Shown here in pieces: positions 57,070 through 64,000 of a DNA stretch of 64,000 nt (the stretch's first letter is position 1; each line of letters starts with the position of its first letter). This stretch comes from Bradyrhizobium lablabi (lineage in GTDB: Bacteria > Pseudomonadota > Alphaproteobacteria > Rhizobiales > Xanthobacteraceae). The translations under genes were made by a program, and so were the position numbers. The notes under the pieces are model-generated. The model did no database searches and was not told the origin of the DNA. It saw only the letters and a list, made by a program, of their open reading frames with translations. The stretch covers positions 1,021,345 to 1,085,344 of the forward strand of contig NZ_JAFCJK010000001.1 of assembly GCF_018131005.1 (NCBI RefSeq), given 5' to 3'.

Positions 57070-58086
57070 ATGGTGTGCGATCATAAATTTGCGCTCGGAA
57101 GTATCGCTGCGTTGACGTTGGCAACTGCCGCGGTCCCGGCGTTCGCCCAACAGGGGTTGGACGAACCGTTCCAAAAACCCTTCCGGGAAGCGCTTGCCGG
57201 CAAGACGGTCGCCTATGTGCCGGTCGCGATGAACTTCGATCTCACGGAAGGTTGGTACGCGGGCCTGAAGAAAGAGCTCGAGCCTTACGGCGTCAAGTTC
57301 GAGATTCGCGATCCTAACTGGAACACAAATGCCGGCGCCCAGGCCGTCACCTCGCTGATTTCCGAGAAGCCGGCGGTGATGGTGATACATAACCCCGACG
57401 TTCAGACTTACGCCAAGCTGCTGCAGCGCGCTGAAAACGAGGGGATCTATGTTATCCAGATCAACATGGGCTCGGCCTACCGCAGCTCGGCCTTCGTCGG
57501 CGCAAACTGGATCGAGATCGGCGAACGTCAAACCGAGGGCGTGGTGAAGGCCTGCCAAGGTAAGTCGAACAAGATCGCGATCATCCAGGGCGCGCTCTCA
57601 GCGGCGGCGAGCGCCTATACGCTGAAGGGCGTCGAAAACGTGCTCGCCAAACATCCCGATATCAAGGTCGTCTCCAGCCAGGCGGCCGACTGGGACGCAG
57701 CAAAGGCCAAGGCGATCACGCAGACGGTTCTGAAGCAGAATCCCGATCTTTGCGGCATCGTGGGCTTCTGGGATGGCATGGACATCGGCACTGCGGCCGC
57801 CATCAAGGAAGCCGGGCTCACCGGCAAGGTATTTTTGGCGACCTCGGGTGGTGGAGAGCGCAAGGGCGCCTGCGAGCTCGTGAAGAACGGCTCATTCGAT
57901 CTCAATATGAGTTATGACGTGCCGACACAGGCGGCGCAAATGGCTGGAACGATCAAGTGGCTGCTGTCTTCCGGGGCCAAGCCGGGCTCGGTCAAAGGTT
58001 CGGAATACACGACGCTCATTCCGATTACCAAGGAAAACGCCGACAGCCAGACGGCGTGCTGGAATCTCTCCGATCTCAAGAAGTAG
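57070..58086 (+). CDS. Periplasmic sugar-type substrate-binding protein
   Basis: The 338-aa protein has a signal peptide (HKFALGSIAALTLATAAV, then PAFA) and a two-lobed RbsB-like fold: KTVAYVPVAMNFDLTEGWYA, VTSLISEKPAVMVIHNPD, GIYVIQINMGSAYRSS and VGFWDGMDIGTAAAIKEAG. A strong AAGGAGG ribosome site (57058-57064) suggests high expression. The binding pocket has aromatic residues (W in EGWYAG, FWDGMD), but the ligand cannot be read from the sequence. Confidence 0.9.
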   Translation: MVCDHKFALGSIAALTLATAAVPAFAQQGLDEPFQKPFREALAGKTVAYVPVAMNFDLTEGWYAGLKKELEPYGVKFEIRDPNWNTNAGAQAVTSLISEKPAVMVIHNPDVQTYAKLLQRAENEGIYVIQINMGSAYRSSAFVGANWIEIGERQTEGVVKACQGKSNKIAIIQGALSAAASAYTLKGVENVLAKHPDIKVVSSQAADWDAAKAKAITQTVLKQNPDLCGIVGFWDGMDIGTAAAIKEAGLTGKVFLATSGGGERKGACELVKNGSFDLNMSYDVPTQAAQMAGTIKWLLSSGAKPGSVKGSEYTTLIPITKENADSQTACWNLSDLKK

Positions 58087-58173
58087 TCGCCACATGGACG
58101 CGCGTTCCGGGCTGATGGTCTGGGACGCGCTTTGAATCGTTCCCTGCAAGAAGAAGAATTCGACGGAAGGCAG

Positions 58174-60291
58174 ATGCACGAGATACTGACTCGGTTACGA
58201 TATCGCTACTGGCCGGACCATCTCCTCGGCGAGATCCTGTCCAAGAGGTGGACCGAAACTGCCATTCCGGTGATTCTGCTTTTGACTGTCGGCTTCGCAC
58301 TCAGTCGTTCGCTCGAACATTTCCTGTCCCCATCAAGCCTCGCTGATACCGCCCGCCAGGCCGGAGAGATCGGCTTCATCGGTCTCGGAATGGGGCTCGT
58401 CGTCATCGTCGGCGGCATCGATCTATCGGTGGGATCGATGTTCGCGCTGACGGACTTCTGCGCGCTCTATCTGCTGGACGTTATGGGCTGGCCGGTTCCG
58501 GCCGTGATCATTGCCACCATGGTCTTTGGTGGATTGCTCGGTGCTGTGAACGGAGTCCTGATCGGATATCTGCGGCTTCGTGCCTTCATCACCACGCTGA
58601 TCACGCTGATCATCTATCGTTCGGCATTCGATCTTTTGATCCAGCGCTATTCGAACGCCATCGCGTCGGCATTTCCCGACATTCCATCCTGGAATTTCAT
58701 CGGTGGCGGAGACGTCTTTGGCATTCCGAGCGTCGCCCTCGTCTATATCGCCATCGCCATCTTTGGTCACATCTTCCTGACGCGCTTGCGGCCGGGCTGG
58801 CACATCACGGCGATCGGCGGATCGCGCCGCTCGGCTTACAATTCTGGCATCCCGGTGCGGCGAACGATCGCGCGTTGCTACGTCGCAAGCGGGGTGCTGA
58901 CGAGCATCGGTGCCCTTTTCTTTGCGGCCCGCCTCGGCACAGTTGGTGGCGACATAGGCGTCGGCCTTGAGGTCATCGTGCTGACGGCTACCGTTCTTGG
59001 CGGCATCACCTTGGGCGGTGGAAAGGGATCAGTTGTCAAATCGCTCGTGGGCGTACTGGTCGTTCTTCTCATCACCAACGGACTGACGGCGATGAACGCA
59101 CGCGGCGGCGTCAACCGCATGGCGCTCGCCACAATTCTGCTGGCCGCCGCGATGATCGACATCCGCTGGCAGAAGAATCGCACCCGCATCATCAGCAAGG
59201 TTTACGTCGCACCGACCTACCATGCCTTGCCACCCCCTCCCCCGACCGAGATCGGTCAAGGGGGACCGTTCGAGCAGAATGACAAGCTGCGCGACGTCTC
59301 GCTGATCGGGCTCGGCCGGATCGAAGCGCCCGAGGACGTCATCCTCGACCGAAACGACGTGCTCTATGCCGGATCACGCCACGGCGACATCATCCGGTTC
59401 TTCCCGCCCGATTACGAGACCATGGAGGTGTTCGCGCACATTGGCGGTCAACCGCTCGGCATGGCGTTCGACCGGCAGGACAACCTGTATGTCTGCATCG
59501 GCGGCATGGGACTCTATCGCGTCAAGCCCGACGGGACCGTAGAAAAGGCCACGGACGAGACCAACCGCAGCATGCACTCCATCAACGACGACAGCCGCCT
59601 CCGGCTTGCTGACGATCTCGACATCACGGATGATGGGTTGATTTTCTTCTCCGAAGCCACGGTCCGTTACGAGATGGACGAATGGCCGGTCGATGGACTG
59701 GAAGCCCGCGGCAACGGTCGTATCATTTGCTACGATACCAAAACCCGCGCAACGCATACTGCGTTGCGCGGGCTCAAATTCCCGAATGGCGTCGCCGTAG
59801 CGAGCGATGGGCAATCGATATTGTTTGCGGAGACGTTTGGCTGCTCGGTCAAGCGGTACTGGTTCGCCGGGCCGAAGAAGGGAGCCGTCGAGGTCGTGAT
59901 GGACAACCTGCCGGGGTATCCGGACAACATCAACCTTGCCTCGGACGGCAGCTACTGGTTGGCGCTGGTCGGTATGCGCAGTCCGTCACTCGATCTGGCC
60001 TGGAAAATGCCCGGTTTCCGGCGGCGCATGGCCAAGCGGGTTCCCGTCGACGAATGGCTGTTCCCGAACATAAACACAGGCTGTGTCGTCAAGTTCAACG
60101 AACAAGGCAAGATCCTCGAGTCCTTCTGGGACCTCAAGGGCCTTAACCATCCGATGATCACGTCGATGCGAGAGCACCGCGGCTACCTCTATCTCGGAGG
60201 CATCGCTAACAACCGGATCGGCCGGTTCAAGCTGGAGAACGCCGATCCGGATTTCGTGCAGTATGACAAGCGTTGGAGGATGCCGTCGTGA
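58174..60291 (+). CDS. ABC permease fused to a strictosidine-synthase-like propeller
   Basis: This 705-aa fusion has an N-terminal CUT2 permease (residues 1-345; helices, VGGIDLSVGSMFAL, AVNGVLIGYLRLRAFITTLI, AIGGSRRSAYNSGIPVRRT, VLGGITLGGGKGS), then a basic stretch (RWQKNRTR) and a Pro-rich linker (ALPPPPPTEIG, about 351-361). The C-terminal six-bladed beta-propeller of the strictosidine-synthase/APMAP/SMP-30 superfamily (about 371-705) contains APEDVILDRNDVLYAGSRHG, LADDLDITDDGLIFFSEAT, GLKFPNGVAVASDG and DNLPGYPDNINLASDGSYWL. The basic stretch after the last helix places the propeller in the cytosol. ATG 58174 has GGAAGG upstream; a TTG at 58132 is also open. Its role is inferred as coupled import and hydrolysis. 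Confidence 0.9.
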   Translation: MHEILTRLRYRYWPDHLLGEILSKRWTETAIPVILLLTVGFALSRSLEHFLSPSSLADTARQAGEIGFIGLGMGLVVIVGGIDLSVGSMFALTDFCALYLLDVMGWPVPAVIIATMVFGGLLGAVNGVLIGYLRLRAFITTLITLIIYRSAFDLLIQRYSNAIASAFPDIPSWNFIGGGDVFGIPSVALVYIAIAIFGHIFLTRLRPGWHITAIGGSRRSAYNSGIPVRRTIARCYVASGVLTSIGALFFAARLGTVGGDIGVGLEVIVLTATVLGGITLGGGKGSVVKSLVGVLVVLLITNGLTAMNARGGVNRMALATILLAAAMIDIRWQKNRTRIISKVYVAPTYHALPPPPPTEIGQGGPFEQNDKLRDVSLIGLGRIEAPEDVILDRNDVLYAGSRHGDIIRFFPPDYETMEVFAHIGGQPLGMAFDRQDNLYVCIGGMGLYRVKPDGTVEKATDETNRSMHSINDDSRLRLADDLDITDDGLIFFSEATVRYEMDEWPVDGLEARGNGRIICYDTKTRATHTALRGLKFPNGVAVASDGQSILFAETFGCSVKRYWFAGPKKGAVEVVMDNLPGYPDNINLASDGSYWLALVGMRSPSLDLAWKMPGFRRRMAKRVPVDEWLFPNINTGCVVKFNEQGKILESFWDLKGLNHPMITSMREHRGYLYLGGIANNRIGRFKLENADPDFVQYDKRWRMPS

Positions 60292-61382
60292 TTGCCGCCG
60301 TTCGTGACTTCGCCAACCGCGTTCTCGGCCGCGGAGACGCGACCATCACCGTCCCGTCGTTCGACGGGGCGTTGAAGCCGAACCAACTGCTCGAGTCGGC
60401 CCAAACGCTGTTTGAGTGCGAGGCGCCGGAAGATCTCGCCACAGACGGCAATTCACTCCTCGTTGCCGACGGAGCACGGCTCCTGGGTCTGACTGGATCA
60501 TCGCCGACGGTCGTTCGAACTTTCGAACGACCGATCTCCGCCCTCGCGGTCTTGCCATCCGACGCACTTGCTGTGGCGTTGGGCGGGACTGAGGTCCACA
60601 TTTACGATGACATCAAAGCCAAGACTCCGGGGTGGGAGTTCTCTGGCGAGCTGCATGCCGTCAATGCTATCGCTCCGATGCCCGACGGGACGCTGATCGC
60701 CACCGACGGTTCGTCCCTACGTAACGTCGGCGATTGGGCCCGGGATCTGATGGAACTCGGCGAGACCGGTCGAGTCTTTCGGCTCGATCCGAAGACACGC
60801 ACGACGAAGCAGGTTGCGGGCGGGTTAGGCTACGCGTTCGGCGCCGTTGCAAGTGGCGGCGACGTGCTCGTCAGCGAGAGTTGGCGGCATCGTTTGATTT
60901 CGATCGCACCCGACGGTTCGCGCAGCGTCATTCTGCGGCATCTGCCTGTCTATCCCTCGAGGCTCGTACCTGCTGCCGACGGCGGCTTCTGGCTCACCGC
61001 GTTCACCGCTCGCACGCAGTTGGTGGAGTTTGTGCTTCGCGAACCGGCCTACCGTCGCCGGATGATCGCCGAGATCGATCCAGAATACTGGGTTGTTCCG
61101 CGGCTCAGGTCCGGCAACTCCTTCAAGGAGCCGCTCCAGGGGGCGCACATCAAGACCATGGGGGTCATGAAGCCATGGGCTCCTCCCCGTTCTTACGGTC
61201 TCATCATTCGGCTCGGAGCGGATGGACTGCCCCACTATTCGCTCCACAGCCGCGCTGATGGCGTCAATCACGGCGTCGTCGCTGCGGTCGAATTCGGTGA
61301 CGACCTCATCGTTATTGCAAAGGGACCGGGACGTATACTCAAGCTGCCGCTTGCGGCTCTCGCCAAGGAATTCACCGTATGA
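60288..61382 (+). CDS. Second strictosidine-synthase/SMP-30-like propeller protein
   Basis: The 364-aa protein from GTG 60288 overlaps the stop of the fusion gene (GTGA) and its own stop overlaps the next ATG. It has no signal peptide. Propeller repeats are visible: CEAPEDLATDGNSLLVADGA, AVNAIAPMPDGTLIATDGSS, YAFGAVASGGDVLVSESWRH and YPSRLVPAADGGFWLTAFTA. It is related to the C-terminal half of the fusion protein but diverged; the SMRSPS-like and FPNG motifs of the fusion are weaker. It is probably a cytosolic esterase/lactonase-like partner or a non-catalytic subunit. Confidence 0.8.
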   Translation: MIAAVRDFANRVLGRGDATITVPSFDGALKPNQLLESAQTLFECEAPEDLATDGNSLLVADGARLLGLTGSSPTVVRTFERPISALAVLPSDALAVALGGTEVHIYDDIKAKTPGWEFSGELHAVNAIAPMPDGTLIATDGSSLRNVGDWARDLMELGETGRVFRLDPKTRTTKQVAGGLGYAFGAVASGGDVLVSESWRHRLISIAPDGSRSVILRHLPVYPSRLVPAADGGFWLTAFTARTQLVEFVLREPAYRRRMIAEIDPEYWVVPRLRSGNSFKEPLQGAHIKTMGVMKPWAPPRSYGLIIRLGADGLPHYSLHSRADGVNHGVVAAVEFGDDLIVIAKGPGRILKLPLAALAKEFTV

Positions 61383-62875
61383 GCGATATTGCCCTGTCCC
61401 TGTCGAAGGCCACCAAGCTCTATGGCGGCGTGCCGGCGATTGACGACGTCGATTTCGATTTGCGGCGCAGCGAGATCCACGCAATCGTCGGCGAAAACGG
61501 TGCAGGCAAGTCGACGCTGACCAAGGTCATGGCTGGTGTCGTGACGTTGACATCCGGCGCGATGATGATCGACAGCGTCGACGTCGCCCCGCGGACACCG
61601 CTGGAGGCGCGGAATCTCGGCGTTGCGATGGTGTTTCAGGAGAACAGCCTCGTGCCCACGATGACCGTGGCGCAGAACCTGTTTCTTGGTCAGGAGAAGT
61701 TCTACAACCGTCTGCGCGGCATTTACATCGCGGCCCAGCAGTTCCTCCAGTCGCTCAACTTCGATGTGACGCCCACGGCGACGGTCAGCGGGCTCGGCGC
61801 GGCCAAAAAGCAGATGGTCGAGATTGCTCGCGCCGTCCTGCACAAGGCCAAGGTGATCATCTTCGACGAACCCACCGCAAGTCTCACGCCGGAGGAGAAG
61901 AAGTATTTCTTCGACCTGGTGCGGGATCTGAAGAAACGCGGCGTCTCGATCATCTTCATCTCGCATGCCCTGGAGGAAGCTCTGCTGCTGGCGGATCGCA
62001 TCACCGTCCTTCGGGACGGAAAGCATGTCGTGACCGACGATGCATCGAAGTTCGATCGTGCGCGCATCGTCCATGCGATGGTGGGGCGCGACCTCTCCAA
62101 CACGCTCTACGGCGCGCGCAAGGACAAGGTTCGGCCATCCGGTAGGCGGGTGCTGACCGTCCAGAACCTCAAGATGGCGCCCATGGTGAAGAATAATTCG
62201 CTATCAGTGTTCGCCGGTCAGATCACGGGTGTCTTCGGACTTGTCGGCGCCGGTCGTACGGAGACATTCAAGATCGTGTCGGGTGTCTTTAAGCGCGACT
62301 TCTTCCACGGCGGAGAGGTTCTCCTCAACGACAAGCCTGTGCGCTACCGCGTGCCTGCGCCGGCCGTGAAGGCAGGCATCGCCTACGTGACAGAAGACCG
62401 CAAGGTCGAGGGTTTCTTCGAGACGGCCTCGATCGCGCGTAACGTCTATCTGGGACTCCTTGCCAAGTTTCCTGCGGGACGCGCATGGTTTTCTCAGCGC
62501 GAAAGCAACGCGGTCGGCAAGACCTGGATCGAACGCCTCAAGGTTCGCGCCATTGGCAACGAGGGCAAGGTCGTCGAGCTCTCGGGTGGCAACCAGCAGA
62601 AGGTCGTGATTGCCAAGTCGCTGATCCAGGATCCGGAACTGATCATCTTCGACGAGCCTACGCGAGGCGTCGACGTGGGCGCCATCGTCGAGATTCACGA
62701 GCTGATCAGCAGGCTCGCCGATGAAGGCAAGGCGGTTGTCGTGATCTCCTCCTACCTACCGGAAATAATGGCTCTATCAGATCGGATCCTCGTTTCCCGA
62801 CAAGGCAAAGTTGTTGAGGAGTTCTCCGCGCTTGAGGCGACCGAGGAAAAGATCATGTACGCGGCGATCCATTGA
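61379..62875 (+). CDS. CUT2-type sugar ABC transporter ATP-binding protein (double NBD)
   Basis: The 498-aa protein has two nucleotide-binding domains. NBD1 has Walker A GENGAGKST (38-46), signature SGLGAAKKQMVEIARAV, Walker B VIIFDEPTASL and the switch His in FISHALEE. NBD2 has the usual degenerate Walker A GLVGAGRTE, signature ELSGGNQQKVV (about 400), Walker B LIIFDEPTRGVD and Ser-Ser in place of the His (VISSYLPEI). This is the RbsA/MglA layout. It drives import by the two permeases of the operon. The signature of NBD1 (SGLGAAKKQ) deviates from LSGGQ-like forms but is within family range. Confidence 0.92.
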   Translation: MSDIALSLSKATKLYGGVPAIDDVDFDLRRSEIHAIVGENGAGKSTLTKVMAGVVTLTSGAMMIDSVDVAPRTPLEARNLGVAMVFQENSLVPTMTVAQNLFLGQEKFYNRLRGIYIAAQQFLQSLNFDVTPTATVSGLGAAKKQMVEIARAVLHKAKVIIFDEPTASLTPEEKKYFFDLVRDLKKRGVSIIFISHALEEALLLADRITVLRDGKHVVTDDASKFDRARIVHAMVGRDLSNTLYGARKDKVRPSGRRVLTVQNLKMAPMVKNNSLSVFAGQITGVFGLVGAGRTETFKIVSGVFKRDFFHGGEVLLNDKPVRYRVPAPAVKAGIAYVTEDRKVEGFFETASIARNVYLGLLAKFPAGRAWFSQRESNAVGKTWIERLKVRAIGNEGKVVELSGGNQQKVVIAKSLIQDPELIIFDEPTRGVDVGAIVEIHELISRLADEGKAVVVISSYLPEIMALSDRILVSRQGKVVEEFSALEATEEKIMYAAIH

Positions 62876-62919
62876 TGAGATTAGTGGGCTCTCGGGAGGT
62901 CCTTATTTGACCAAATCCG

Positions 62920-63531
62920 GTGCGGAATGGCCGCTTTGTCGCTGAACAAACCATCGGGAAGAGGCCGAGGTTGGCTGAAGGGTGACTTGATTGTAGCAGC
63001 GGCTTCGACGCGAGCGGTCGTGAGCGGCGACGGCGGCAACAGCTGTAGGCGAAGACCCGTCGGTGCGGGTCATTGTCATCACAGGGGGTATACCCGGCAT
63101 CTTCATTCGTCACTACGACGTCCGGGAACTCTCCGACGCGGGCGCTGCTCCGCGCTCAATCGCGTCGTATTGGCATCTTTCCAGGTGGCGGCGGCACGCA
63201 GCGCTTGCCCAGGATCATCGGGGAGGCCCGGGCGCTCGAAATAATCCTGCGGGGCCTGACCGTGACGGGACCGCGTGCTCACGAAATCGGGATTGTGCAT
63301 GAGGTCGTCCCTGACCCGCTCGCGCGTGCCCTGGAGATCGGCGCCGAACTATCGAGCCGAGGGGCCGAGGGCCTGGCGTTCGCCAAGCGCCTCACCCGAG
63401 CAGCGCTCGACTGTCCTCTGACCGAAGGCCTGGCCGACGAGCGCAAGAGTTTTGCCGCGGTGATGAGGACGGCCTCGGCCCGTAAGGGCTTGCAGGACGG
63501 CCGCCCGCCGACCGAAATCCAGAAGCTCTAA
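62920..63531 (+). pseudogene. Enoyl-CoA hydratase/isomerase, degraded
   Basis: Pieces in different frames are AALSLNKPSGRG (near 62936), VRVIVITGGIPGIFIRHYDV (63063 onward), then after a frameshift and internal deletion FPGGGGTQRLPRIIGEARAL, GIVHEVVPDPLARALEIGAE and LAFAKRLTRAALDCPLTEGL, the C-terminal half of a crotonase-fold enzyme. The oxyanion-hole Gly-rich segment between the two parts is missing. It lies after the transport operon and probably once carried out a beta-oxidation step there. Confidence 0.6.
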
Positions 63532-63896
63532 CGTCGTTGCTTCTGAGGTGGGCGGACGTCGGAATTCGGGGCTAACTTTCGTCGCCCACGGCCGCCACAA
63601 CAAAATAGCGCCGGGAAAGCTCCGTAGATTAGGCCTTTCTGCACGCCGGGAACTCGACGGTGTAGTCCCCAGTTGTAGCCCCAGAGGCGCCGAATGCGGA
63701 TCATCCAGCTGCTGAGCATGGCGTCAGTTCCGGTCGCACCTTGCCACGCGTTGCCACACTCCCGCCCTCCTAACAAACTTTGGATTAATTATATGATTTC
63801 GTGCAGTTGTGCGGTCGAGCGTAGCCAAGGCCGCGCGTGGCGCACGAAGAGCTTGCAACCAACTTCGAGCCGACGCCCGACGCCGGAGTCTGACAG
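63532..63896. other. Intergenic stretch
   Basis: These 365 bp hold no gene I can support. They separate the dead hydratase gene from a gene that runs off the window. Confidence 0.35.
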
Positions 63897-64000
63897 ATGG
63901 TGCAGCAGTCGCTGAACGTCGCCTACTCGGACGATGGCTCTCAGGTGTTGTGGGAGGACGGCGAGCGCGTGTTCAGCCGCGGCTGGCGACTGGACGACAA
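63897..64000 (+). CDS. Start of a gene cut by the window end
   Basis: ATG 63897, with an in-frame TGA 6 bp before it, opens SLNVAYSDDGSQVLWEDGER, then VFSRGWRLDD. The phrase VLWEDGERVF resembles the N-terminus of large serine/threonine-kinase/ATPase/histidine-kinase fusion proteins of rhizobia, but 34 codons are too few to be sure. Confidence 0.4.
   Translation, partial: MVQQSLNVAYSDDGSQVLWEDGERVFSRGWRLDD

Overview
The window looks like a chromosomal segment of a Bradyrhizobium-type alphaproteobacterium. The support is a GC-rich core, rhizobial gene pairs (gpsA next to tsaD, hemD-mitofilin-hemY, a NikR/TonB-receptor pair), small proteins of Bradyrhizobium type and several copies of an intergenic repeat typical of Bradyrhizobiaceae. 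Family names come from recognising motifs in the translations; no database search was run.

Left part, about 1-28,800: ordinary, compact core genome. It opens with a three-gene operon whose reading frames overlap (type III polyketide synthase, isoprenylcysteine-methyltransferase-like enzyme, DHA2 efflux pump). Then come an EI24 membrane protein, a CoA-transferase/HMG-CoA-lyase pair and a nickel locus: nikR and a TonB-dependent receptor diverge around a perfect NikR operator. A minus-strand run carries rsmB, a heparinase-like gene and purH. After it come an SDHAF4-like assembly factor, a nuclease, an L,D-transpeptidase, acs, a DUF2059 protein, a type IB topoisomerase, a transglutaminase, an EVE protein, gpsA and tsaD, and hemD-mitofilin-hemY. 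No hemC is present in its usual place beside hemD.

Middle part, about 28,960-53,900: a decayed genomic island that starts at an intact tRNA-Thr(CGT). Just inside lie two more tRNA-like 3' ends, which look like old attachment scars. Next come remnants of defence genes (Mrr-type nuclease fused to a STAND-like protein, DUF262/GmrSD), one intact AAA ATPase of PrrC/RloC type, a DGPF/ECF sigma pair, two paralogous GMC oxidoreductases each with a HAD phosphatase gene or remnant nearby, a truncated and frameshifted DUF927 mobile-element gene followed by a gene packed with GGTGAC/GTCACC repeats, a broken adenylate cyclase, a MarR/NmrA pair, a LysR regulator, a shattered serine recombinase and a truncated AraC regulator. 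Several small genes and remnants are easy to miss, among them a DUF1127 gene hidden antisense at the DUF927 breakpoint.

Right part, about 54,150-63,530: a six-gene catabolic/uptake operon. It encodes an acyl-CoA synthetase, a CUT2-type (ribose-like) ABC importer with two permeases, a binding protein and a double ATPase, and two strictosidine-synthase/SMP-30-like beta-propellers. One propeller is fused to the C-terminus of a permease. A degraded enoyl-CoA hydratase follows. The simplest reading is import, hydrolysis of an ester or lactone, then CoA activation of an unknown, probably plant-derived, compound. I regard the permease-propeller fusion as the most unusual item in the window. The window ends inside the first codons of a further gene.
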